Shown: positions 1 to 5,512 of the stretch, one piece after another | How positions within the stretch are numbered: the stretch's first letter is position 1 | How the letters are laid out: every line of letters starts with the position of its first letter | Source: Citreimonas sp042096055 | GTDB taxonomy: Bacteria; Pseudomonadota; Alphaproteobacteria; Rhodobacterales; Rhodobacteraceae | DNA: 7,145 nt | Assembly: GCF_042096055.1 (NCBI RefSeq) | Contig: NZ_JBELMH010000116.1 | Span: forward strand, 1-7,145 | Direction of reading: 5' to 3' | Notes under the pieces: generated by a model | Seen by the model: the letters and a program-made list of their open reading frames with translations, nothing else | What the model was told of the DNA's origin: nothing | Databases searched by the model: none | Position numbers and translations under genes: made by a program

Positions 1-43
1 GGCCGAGTTCCTCGACCACTTTCTCTTTCTGGGCTCTATCCAC
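1..43 (-). CDS. rplJ: 50S ribosomal protein L10, N-terminal fragment (runs off the left edge)
   Basis: The minus strand reads a GTG start at 43-41 followed by D-R-A-Q-K-E-K-V-V-E-E-L-G, 14 codons with the start, before the window ends. This matches what I know of the L10 N-terminus in alphaproteobacteria. L10 is the stalk base protein of the large ribosomal subunit: it binds 23S rRNA near L11 and carries the L7/L12 dimers that recruit translation factors. The GTG start is supported by a GGAG motif about 8 bases upstream on the minus strand. The location after nusG-rplK-rplA also fits, because rplJ normally follows rplA and precedes rplL-rpoB-rpoC. Here it is separated from rplA by a helicase gene and a long structured leader, so it probably has its own promoter. 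The fragment is short, so the identification leans on both the residue match and the gene order. Confidence 0.88.
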   Translation of the reverse strand, partial: MDRAQKEKVVEELG

Positions 44-61
44 AGTTTCACTCCAGTTGAT

Positions 62-78
62 GGAGGGGCGACCCCTCC
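62..78 (-). promoter_or_regulatory. GC-rich hairpin just upstream of the rplJ ribosome binding site
   Basis: The arms GGAGGGG (62-68) and CCCCTCC (72-78) pair perfectly around a 3-base loop. The hairpin ends about 18 bases before the rplJ GTG, next to the GGAG ribosome binding site. On the minus strand the 5' arm itself resembles a Shine-Dalgarno sequence and is sequestered in the stem. No T-tract follows, so it is not a terminator. A role in translational control of rplJ is inferred. Confidence 0.5.
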
Positions 79-88
79 GGCTCGTTCC

Positions 89-110
89 GGCACGGCGCGA
101 ACGCCATGCC
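89..110 (-). promoter_or_regulatory. UUCG-tetraloop hairpin in the rplJ leader
   Basis: Read on the minus strand, GGCATGGCG and CGCCGTGCC form a 9-bp stem closed by a TTCG tetraloop. The middle pair is a U-G wobble on the minus strand but a C-A mismatch on the plus strand. The structure therefore belongs to the rplJ transcript. Confidence 0.55.
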
Positions 111-220
111 ACAAGGTCCGATCGGGTCGTCACATCGCCAGCCGGGCCGCACGCGGCACCGGAAAAGATGTCTCTTCCCGTCTCGGGCAGGACTTAGCGA
201 ATGCGAAAGCAGTCAGCCCA

Positions 221-275
221 CCGTCTCGGACGAAACGACGGCCCGCACGAATCGAGCGGGCCACCGTTCGGACGG
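221..275 (-). promoter_or_regulatory. Extended imperfect hairpin in the rplJ leader
   Basis: The inner arms GGCCCGC (240-246) and GCGGGCC (256-262) pair perfectly around a 9-base loop. Outer arms at 221-232 and 265-275 pair imperfectly, including a perfect CCGTC/GACGG end. An asymmetric internal loop of about 2 versus 7 bases lies between the two parts on the minus strand. An elongated stem with an asymmetric loop is the sort of element ribosomal protein complexes bind, but this assignment is inferred. Confidence 0.4.
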
Positions 276-356
276 CGTAACCGGTTTGAAAGGCGTTGCC
301 AAGGCCCGCGGGTGCGGAAACCGCACGCGGACACACGGACCCTGCGTCACCTGCGG

Positions 357-385
357 AACATAGCATCCCGCCGCGGCTCTGCCCA
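357..385 (-). promoter_or_regulatory. Candidate promoter for rplJ
   Basis: On the minus strand a TGGGCA box (385-380; 4 of 6 matches to TTGACA) is separated by exactly 17 bases from TATGTT (362-357; 4 of 6 matches to TATAAT). Transcription would begin near 350 and give a leader of about 307 bases. It lies between the helicase stop and rplJ, where a promoter is needed if the two genes are uncoupled. The call is based on sequence pattern only. Confidence 0.33.
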
Positions 386-388
386 TCC

Positions 389-441
389 CCGCGCCGCATT
401 TTCATGCAGCCGCGGGACGACGCGGCGATCCCGTCGCCGCG
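389..441 (-). terminator. Two tandem hairpins just after the helicase stop (possible 3'-end structure)
   Basis: About 13 bases past the helicase stop on the minus strand, 441-434 and 428-421 form a perfect 8-bp stem (CGCGGCGA/TCGCCGCG) with a 5-base loop. Next, 415-404 and 399-389 form an 11-bp stem with one bulged G, one G-U pair that exists only on the minus strand, and a GAAA tetraloop. There is no downstream T-tract, so this is not a classical intrinsic terminator. It may protect the helicase mRNA 3' end or weaken read-through into rplJ. Confidence 0.35.
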
Positions 442-454
442 CCTGCGTGTCGGA

Positions 455-2740
455 TCAGGGCTTGCGCCGCGGCGGCTGCGCGCCGCCCGGCCGCTTGCCG
501 GCCGCGCCGGCACCGAACTTGCCTGCCGGCTTCGCGCCGAACTTGGCGCCCGGCTTGCCGCCGGGTTTCGCACCCGGGCGCCCGCCGGGCTTGCCGGCCG
601 GCTTGCCGCCCGCCCCCTGGCGCGGGGGCACGAACCGTTTGGACGTGTCAGACGCGTCGGCGCGCGGGGCCGCGGGGCGTTCCGCGCGCTCGGGTGCGCC
701 CGAGCGCGGCGCGCCGCCCTTGTAGCCGCTCGGCTTGCCACCGAAGGACCGCCCGCCGCCGGGCTTGCCCTCTCCGAAGCGCTTGCCGCCGGGGCGCGAA
801 TCCGTGCTGCGCTCGCCCGATGCCTTGCCCGCGGGCGTGGACGGGCGCGCGTCGTCGCGCGGCGGACGGGCATCCGCGGCTTTCCGCGGCGCGCGCGGTT
901 TGTCGCGGTTGTCGTAGCTCCGCTCGGGCTTGGGCGCGGACCAATCGGACTTCGGCGCGGCGCGCTTGGACGTCTCGTCGCGCGGCGGGGGCGCCGTGCG
1001 CTCGGCGCGCTCAGTGACCGGCTCCGCCTTGGGTTCCGGCGCGGGCGCCGCCTTGGGCTCGGCCCGCTCGGGCTTCTCGGAGAACCCCTCGCGCGGCTTC
1101 GCGGCCGGCTTGCGCGGCGGTTTCGGCGCGCTCTCACGCCGCGGCGCAGCCGGCCGGCTTCCGGCATCCGGCGCGCCGTCCATCTTGCGCGCGGTCACGC
1201 CCTTCTCGAGCTCGCCACCCGCGCCCAGCGAAGACAGGAAACCGGGCACCGCCGCATCGGCCAGCTCAACATGCGTCTCGGATTGCTGCACACGGATCGC
1301 GCCGATCGAGTCCTTGTCGAGCCCGCCGGCCCGGCACAGCAGCGGCAGGATCCAGCGTGCCTCGGCCCGGTCGTCGCGACCCACCGACAGCGCGAACCAC
1401 GTGCTGGGCCCGAAGGGCGCGCGTTCCTTGACGGGCGCGCGCGTGTCCGGCGACACCAGTTCCTCGGGCGCCGAGTGACGCTCGCGATAGAGCCGCAGAT
1501 ACGCGGCCGCGATCGCCTCGGGCGCATGTTGTGCGGTCAGCTTCTCGGCGAAAGACGCTTCGACCGCGGTGATCTCCTCGGACCAGACGGGATCGGCCAG
1601 CAGGCGTTCCTCGTCGCGGCGGAGGATCTCGTCGGCATCGGGCGCGGTCGTCCAGTCGGCGCTGACGCGGGCGCTGCGCAGCAGGCGCTCGGCCCGGTTC
1701 GCGGCCTTCGGCGGCACGATCAGCGCCGAGATCCCCTTGCGACCGGCCCGGCCGGTGCGTCCCGAGCGGTGCAGCAGGCCCTCGGCGTTCGACGGCAGCT
1801 CGGCGTGGATCACCAGTTCGAGGTTCGGCAGGTCGATGCCGCGCGCGGCCACGTCGGTCGCCACGCAGACCCGCGCACGCCCGTCGCGCATCGCCTGCAG
1901 CGCATGCGTCCGCTCGGTCTGGCTCAGCTCGCCCGACAGGCAGACCACGGCGAAGCCGCGGTTGGCGAAGCGCGCGGTCAGCCGGTTCACGGTCGCGCGG
2001 GTGTTGGCGAAGACGATGGCGTTCTGCGCCTCGTGGTAGCGAAGCACGTTGATGATGGCGTTCTCAGCGTCCTGCTGCGCCACGCGCAGCGCCTGGTAGC
2101 TGATGTCGGCGTGCTGGCTGCGGTCCGACAGCGTCGTCACGCGCACCGCGTCGCGCTGGTAGTGCTGCGCCAGCGTCACGATCATCGGCGGCACAGTGGC
2201 CGAGAACATCAGCGTGCGCCGGTCGGCCGGCGCCTCGCCCAGCATGAATTCCAGATCCTCGCGGAAACCGAGGTCCAGCATCTCGTCCGCCTCGTCCAGC
2301 ACGATCGCGCGCAGGCCGGTCATGTCCAGCGAGCCGCGCTTGATGTGGTCGACCAGACGCCCCGGGGTGCCGACGACGATATGCGCGCCGCGCTCCAGCG
2401 CGCGGCGTTCGTCGCGCATGTCCATGCCGCCCACGCAGGATGTCACCCGCGCCTCGGCCTTGGCGTAGAGCCAGCTCAGCTCGCGCGTCACCTGGAAGGC
2501 CAGTTCGCGCGTGGGCGCGACGATCAGCGCCAGCGGTGCGGCGGCCGGGCCCAGCGTGTCCGCGTCGCCCAGCAGCGTGTGACCGATGGCCAGGCCGAAG
2601 CCCACCGTCTTGCCCGATCCGGTCTGCGCCGAGACCAGCAGGTCGGCATCGCTGAGGGCGGGGTCGGTCACGGCCTCCTGCACCGCGGTGAGGGTATCGT
2701 AGCCGCGCTCGGACAGCGCCTGGGACAGGGAAGGGATCAT
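455..2740 (-). CDS. DEAD-box ATP-dependent RNA helicase with DbpA-type RNA-binding domain and long basic tail
   Basis: The predicted 761-residue protein has a complete set of DEAD-box motifs: Walker A AQTGSGKT at 38-45, PTREL at 76-80, TPGR at 125-128, DEAD at 149-152, SAT at 180-182, ARGID at 299-303 and HRSGRTGR at 324-331. Residues about 445-507 (TWFALSVGR... GGLDKDSIG) resemble the RNA-binding domain of DbpA and DeaD/CsdA. Such proteins unwind rRNA or mRNA during ribosome assembly and cold adaptation. From about residue 520 onward the protein is a low-complexity K/R/P/G/A-rich tail, probably disordered. I chose the ATG at 2740; a TTG two codons earlier (2746) is possible. Neither start has a clear Shine-Dalgarno sequence. 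A TATACA box at 2841-2836 could be a promoter -10, but I see no good -35. The gene sits between the rplA terminator and the rplJ leader, which is an unusual place. Confidence 0.93.
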   Translation of the reverse strand: MIPSLSQALSERGYDTLTAVQEAVTDPALSDADLLVSAQTGSGKTVGFGLAIGHTLLGDADTLGPAAAPLALIVAPTRELAFQVTRELSWLYAKAEARVTSCVGGMDMRDERRALERGAHIVVGTPGRLVDHIKRGSLDMTGLRAIVLDEADEMLDLGFREDLEFMLGEAPADRRTLMFSATVPPMIVTLAQHYQRDAVRVTTLSDRSQHADISYQALRVAQQDAENAIINVLRYHEAQNAIVFANTRATVNRLTARFANRGFAVVCLSGELSQTERTHALQAMRDGRARVCVATDVAARGIDLPNLELVIHAELPSNAEGLLHRSGRTGRAGRKGISALIVPPKAANRAERLLRSARVSADWTTAPDADEILRRDEERLLADPVWSEEITAVEASFAEKLTAQHAPEAIAAAYLRLYRERHSAPEELVSPDTRAPVKERAPFGPSTWFALSVGRDDRAEARWILPLLCRAGGLDKDSIGAIRVQQSETHVELADAAVPGFLSSLGAGGELEKGVTARKMDGAPDAGSRPAAPRRESAPKPPRKPAAKPREGFSEKPERAEPKAAPAPEPKAEPVTERAERTAPPPRDETSKRAAPKSDWSAPKPERSYDNRDKPRAPRKAADARPPRDDARPSTPAGKASGERSTDSRPGGKRFGEGKPGGGRSFGGKPSGYKGGAPRSGAPERAERPAAPRADASDTSKRFVPPRQGAGGKPAGKPGGRPGAKPGGKPGAKFGAKPAGKFGAGAAGKRPGGAQPPRRKP
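458..616 (-). repeat. GKPG-type low-complexity repeat encoding the helicase C-terminus
   Basis: The last 53 codons encode an irregular run of short units such as GKPGG, RPGAK, KPGAK, FGAK and PAGK, ending in PPRRKP. At DNA level this is a stretch rich in gccggcttg-like units on the plus strand. Basic glycine-rich tails of this kind commonly give DEAD-box helicases non-specific RNA affinity and can promote condensate formation; that role is inferred here. Confidence 0.7.
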
Positions 2741-2906
2741 TCGCAAAACCGATCTGGTGGCGCCCGCGCCGCGGCACGGGCCGTCTCTGGGAAGAGAGGT
2801 GGGAAAGGATGCCGCCTAACGCAACGGCGGGGGCATGTATACGGGGAAAATTCGTGACCCGGCGGCGGGCGCCTGCCGGGTGCGCGCCGGCGTCGCGGCG
2901 CGGGGC

Positions 2907-2937
2907 AAAGAAAAAGGGCGGACCGACCGGCCCGCCC
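2907..2937 (-). terminator. Rho-independent terminator after rplA
   Basis: On the minus strand, GGGCGG and CCGCCC arms (2937-2932 and 2921-2916) are followed at once by TTTTTCTTT. It begins 23 bases after the rplA stop. It should end the nusG-rplK-rplA transcript before the helicase gene. Confidence 0.82.
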
Positions 2938-2960
2938 CTCGTCGTCTCATGTGCCTGGGA

Positions 2961-3665
2961 TCAGGCCGCGCCGGTGGCGCTGTTCACGTCGACGGTCACG
3001 CCCGGGCTCATGGTCGAGCTCAGCGCGATCTTCTTCATGTAGGTGCCCTTGGCGCCGGCGGGCTTGGCGGCCGACACCGCGGCCACGAAGGCGCGGATGT
3101 TCTCGGCCAGCTTGGCCTCGTCAAAGGACGCCTTGCCGACGCCCGCGTGCACGACACCGGCTTTCTCGGCCTTGAACTGCACCTGGCCGCCCTTGGCGTC
3201 CTTGACCGCTTGGGCCACATCCATCGTCACCGTGCCGACCTTGGGGTTCGGCATCAGGTTGCGCGGGCCCAAGATCTTGCCCAAGCGACCGACGATCGGC
3301 ATCATGTCCGGCGTCGCGATGCAACGGTCGAACTCGATCGTGCCGCCCTGGATGGTCTCCATCAGGTCCTCGGCGCCGACGATCTCGGCCCCGGCTTCCT
3401 TCGCCTCGTCGGCCTTGGCGCCGCGGGCGAAGACTGCCACACGGACCGTCTTGCCGGTGCCGTTGGGCAGGCCGACGACGCCACGGACCATCTGGTCGGC
3501 GTGGCGCGGGTCGACGCCCAGGTTCATCGCGATCTCGACGGTTTCGTCGAACTTCGTCGAGCCGGCGACCTGCTTGATCAGGCCGATGGCCTCCTCGACC
3601 GACAGGTTCTCCTTGCCGGCAAAGGCTTCGCGGGCCGCGCGGGCACGTTTTCCGAGTTTCGCCAT
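2961..3665 (-). CDS. rplA: 50S ribosomal protein L1
   Basis: The 234-residue protein has the usual length of bacterial L1. It carries the family signature GKILGPRNLMPNPKVGTV around residues 128-145, the N-terminal block SVEEAIGLIKQ, and a C-terminal block ending in an SSTMSPGVTVDV-like strand. L1 forms the mobile L1 stalk that helps release E-site tRNA, and in many bacteria it binds the rplK leader to repress its own operon. The ATG at 3665 follows the rplK stop by 4 bases, with an AAGGGG ribosome binding site inside the end of rplK, so the two genes are probably translationally coupled. A strong terminator lies just downstream instead of the usual read-through into rplJ. Confidence 0.97.
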   Translation of the reverse strand: MAKLGKRARAAREAFAGKENLSVEEAIGLIKQVAGSTKFDETVEIAMNLGVDPRHADQMVRGVVGLPNGTGKTVRVAVFARGAKADEAKEAGAEIVGAEDLMETIQGGTIEFDRCIATPDMMPIVGRLGKILGPRNLMPNPKVGTVTMDVAQAVKDAKGGQVQFKAEKAGVVHAGVGKASFDEAKLAENIRAFVAAVSAAKPAGAKGTYMKKIALSSTMSPGVTVDVNSATGAA

Positions 3666-3669
3666 GATC

Positions 3670-4122
3670 TTACCCCTTCACCTCGATACCCATCGACTTC
3701 GCCGAGCCGAGGATGATCTTCATCGCCTGCTCGACATCGGTCGCGGACAGGTCGCGCATCTTCGCCTCGGCGATCTCGCGCACCTGCTTGGTGGTGACGG
3801 TCGCGATCGTCTCGCGGCCCGGCAGCACGGCGCCGCGCGGGCGGTTGCGCTTGCCCACCGGCTTCAGGCCGGCGGCCTTCTTGAGGTAATACGACGCCGG
3901 CGGCGTCTTGATGTCCATGGTGAAGGACTTGTCCTGGTAGTAGGTGATCTCCGTGGGGCACGGAGCGCCAGGTTCCATCTCCTGCGTCTTGGCGTTGAAC
4001 GCCTTGCAGAATTCCATGATGTTGATGCCGCGCTGACCCAGGGCGGGGCCCACGGGCGGCGACGGGTTGGCCTTGCCTGCAGGGATCTGCAGTTTCATCT
4101 TGCCGGCGAGCTTCTTTGCCAT
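3670..4122 (-). CDS. rplK: 50S ribosomal protein L11
   Basis: The 150-residue protein contains the proline-rich L11 N-terminal signature (PAGKANPSPPVGPALGQRG, residues 14-32), followed by NIMEFCKAFNA and the C-terminal rRNA-binding domain. L11 binds the GTPase-associated centre of 23S rRNA with L10 and takes part in factor-dependent GTP hydrolysis and stringent-response sensing. It is about 8 residues longer than the E. coli protein. The extra length lies in the loop after KKAAG (about residues 86-104, KPVGKRNRPRG...), which I recall as typical of Rhodobacterales. An AAAGGAAA ribosome binding site precedes the ATG. The gene is followed by rplA after 4 bases and preceded by nusG after a 120-base spacer containing a leader hairpin. 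Confidence 0.97.
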   Translation of the reverse strand: MAKKLAGKMKLQIPAGKANPSPPVGPALGQRGINIMEFCKAFNAKTQEMEPGAPCPTEITYYQDKSFTMDIKTPPASYYLKKAAGLKPVGKRNRPRGAVLPGRETIATVTTKQVREIAEAKMRDLSATDVEQAMKIILGSAKSMGIEVKG

Positions 4123-4141
4123 CGGCGTTTCCTTTCAACCG

Positions 4142-4163
4142 GCCCCGTGACGCGTCGCGGGGC
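4142..4163 (-). promoter_or_regulatory. rplK leader hairpin (candidate L1 control site)
   Basis: GCCCCG (4163-4158) and CGGGGC (4147-4142) form a 6-bp stem. A one-base mismatch then separates it from an inner GACGCGTC palindrome. The hairpin ends about 19 bases before the rplK ATG, next to the ribosome binding site. L1 is known to bind such leaders in other bacteria. I have not matched the L1 binding consensus, so the role is inferred from position. Confidence 0.35.
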
Positions 4164-4242
4164 GTTTCGTTGCGTGGTCTGGTCCGGACATCGCGATGCC
4201 CTCGCCTCCCACGGTGATGCGGACCCGCGGGCCCGCTTTCCC

Positions 4243-4776
4243 TCAGCCCTCTTTCGAGACCTGGGTGAATTCCAGCTCGACCGGGGTTTCCCGACCGAAG
4301 ATCGACACCGCGACGCGCAGGCGCTGATTGTCGTCGTCGACGCCCTCGACCATGCCGTCGAAGCCCTCGAACGGGCCGTCGTTGACCTTGACCTTCTCGC
4401 CGATCTCGAAGTGGATCAGCGTGCGCGGCGCTTCCTCGCCCTCCTGGACGCGGCCGATGATGCCGTCGACCTCGGCGTCGCGCATCGGCATCGGGCGACC
4501 CTGCGGGCCCAGGAAGCCGGTCACGCGGTTGATGCTGTTGATCAGGTGATAGCCCTTGTCGGACATCTCCATGTGCACCAGCACGTAGCCCGGCATGAAG
4601 CGGCGCTCGGCCGAGACCTTCTTGCCGCGGCGGACCTCGATCACCTCTTCGGTAGGGACCAGCACTTCGTCGATCTGGTCCTCGAGCCCCTGTTCGGCCA
4701 CCGCCGTCCGGATCTGTTCGGCGATCTTCTTCTCGTAGTTCGAGAGGACGCTAACCGAATACCACCGTTTCGCCAT
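4243..4776 (-). CDS. nusG: Transcription termination/antitermination factor NusG
   Basis: The 177-residue protein has the two NusG domains. The NGN domain (about residues 4-115, with WYSVSVLSNYEKK near the start and RRFMPGYVLV at 58-67) binds RNA polymerase. The KOW domain (about 124-177, GEKVKVNDGPFEGFDGMVEGVD) contacts Rho or ribosomal protein S10. NusG suppresses pausing, stimulates Rho and couples transcription to translation. I chose the ATG at 4776 because MAKRWYSV is the conserved family start. The frame stays open 39 codons further upstream, but that extension is basic, unlike NusG, and overlaps the hairpin after secE. A weak AAGGG ribosome binding site lies about 10 bases upstream. 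The 195-base spacer from secE is long for this pair. Confidence 0.97.
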   Translation of the reverse strand: MAKRWYSVSVLSNYEKKIAEQIRTAVAEQGLEDQIDEVLVPTEEVIEVRRGKKVSAERRFMPGYVLVHMEMSDKGYHLINSINRVTGFLGPQGRPMPMRDAEVDGIIGRVQEGEEAPRTLIHFEIGEKVKVNDGPFEGFDGMVEGVDDDNQRLRVAVSIFGRETPVELEFTQVSKEG

Positions 4777-4876
4777 CTGGCCCAACCCTTGTCCTTGCCG
4801 GCCGTGCCGGTTCATTCCACACCGCGCGTGCGCGCGTCGCTTCGTTGTGTCGCGCGTGCGAACCCGCGCGGGAAGC

Positions 4877-4911
4877 AAAAAAGCGGCGCGCAACTCGAAT
4901 CATTGCACGCC
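4877..4911 (-). terminator. Terminator or attenuator hairpin between secE and nusG
   Basis: On the minus strand, GGCGTGCAA (4911-4903) and TTGCGCGCC (4893-4885) form a 9-bp stem around a 9-base loop. GC and then six T residues (4882-4877) follow. One pair is U-G on the minus strand but a C-A mismatch on the plus strand, and the T-run is also on the minus strand, so the element acts on secE transcription. It lies 61 bases past the secE stop and about 100 before nusG. Confidence 0.6.
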
Positions 4912-4971
4912 CGTCACGAAGTGGCGCGTGATTACCCGCGCGCCTGCGTGAATTCAAGTACCGCCGGCGGC

Positions 4972-5169
4972 CTAGCCGAAGATCGTCAGAACGCCCTGCA
5001 GGCCCTGCCGGATCAGAAGGTCGACGATCGCGAAGAAGATCGCGGTCAGCGTCGCCATGATGAAGACCATGATCGTGGTCAGCACCACCTCGCGGCGGGT
5101 CGGCCAGACGACCTTGCCGACTTCGGCGCGGACCTGCTGGACGAATTGAAGCGGGTTGGTGCGGGCCAT
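4972..5169 (-). CDS. secE: Preprotein translocase subunit SecE
   Basis: The 65-residue protein is the single-span form of SecE found in most bacteria outside the enterics. It has a short cytoplasmic amphipathic helix, the conserved EVGKVVWPTRREV motif (residues 16-28) and one membrane segment (about 29-52). SecE clamps SecY and is essential for the SecYEG protein-conducting channel in the inner membrane. The ATG at 5169 has an AGGAAGG ribosome binding site about 9 bases upstream. Its place before nusG is conserved across bacteria. It is usually preceded closely by tRNA-Trp; here a plus-strand gene lies between them. Confidence 0.96.
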   Translation of the reverse strand: MARTNPLQFVQQVRAEVGKVVWPTRREVVLTTIMVFIMATLTAIFFAIVDLLIRQGLQGVLTIFG

Positions 5170-5512
5170 CGCGTGAAAGCCTTCCTCGTGAACGTTCCGC
5201 GCTCCTTTACGCCGGCCGCCGCGCGATTACAAGGCCGGCCCGGCCCGCCGCGTGGCGGTCACGGGCGTGCGACTTTTCATCACGAAACGTTTATTTTGTC
5301 GGCCATTTTCGGGCGGAACCCGTGCCGGCGACACTCGTTCGCGCGCGCGTGGCGATCCCGTTTTTTGGTCAAGTCCGAGGCGGGCCGCGCCAAAACCCGA
5401 AAACCGCCGCAACCGTCCCGGAACCCACGGCGCCAGCGATTGTTTTGGTCCCAGACGGCGCGTCGGATCGCGGCGCGTCACTGCGATTGAACGCAAGGAA
5501 AGGATACACGCA
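5170..5512. promoter_or_regulatory. Divergent intergenic region between secE and the triple-repeat gene
   Basis: These 343 bases must hold the divergent promoters for secE (minus) and the repeat-protein gene (plus). A locally AT-richer island at 5270-5310 (around aaacgtttattttg) is the most promoter-like part. For the plus gene, TTGTTT (5440-5445) with a 17-base spacer and TCGGAT (5463-5468) is a weak candidate. I found no convincing secE promoter, hairpin or gene. An open minus-strand frame at 5227-5535 reads as low-complexity arginine-rich sequence without a start context, and I do not call it. Confidence 0.4.

Larger units (their letters stand above)
44..350 (-). promoter_or_regulatory. 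Long structured 5' leader of rplJ (candidate L10 autoregulatory leader)
   Basis: This gene-free stretch lies directly upstream of rplJ and is dense in hairpins when read as minus-strand RNA. They are, from 5' to 3': 326-312 (6-bp stem, 3-base loop); an extended hairpin 275-221; 178-161 (about 7 bp, with a G-U pair only on the minus strand); 110-89 (9 bp, UUCG loop); and 78-62 (7 bp, 3-base loop), which ends about 18 bases before the GTG. L10-L12 complexes are known to bind rplJ leaders and repress their own translation. I infer the same role here from position and structure, and have not matched a covariance model. I see no convincing coding frame in it. Confidence 0.6.

Noticed and set aside
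130..1167. Minus-strand open frame of 345 codons overlapping the helicase tail and the rplJ leader
   Set aside because: It is out of frame with the helicase, arginine/proline-rich throughout, and covers the structured leader.
296..2857. Very long plus-strand open frame (853 codons) antisense to the helicase gene
   Set aside because: Its product is arginine/alanine/glycine-rich with no domain, and it lies opposite a gene with complete helicase motifs. Long antisense frames are expected in GC-rich coding DNA.
4243..4893. Longer NusG start at 4893
   Set aside because: The extra 39 residues are basic and not NusG-like, they run into the hairpin at 4885-4911, and MAKRWYSV at 4776 is the conserved family start.
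5344..5372. TTGACC box on the minus strand (5372-5367) as a secE promoter
   Set aside because: The correctly spaced -10 position is CGCGCG, which cannot serve as a -10 element.
3043..5490. Long plus-strand open frame (815 codons) antisense to rplA, rplK, nusG and secE
   Set aside because: It spans four well-identified genes and their spacers without a domain or start signal. It is a GC-rich shadow frame.
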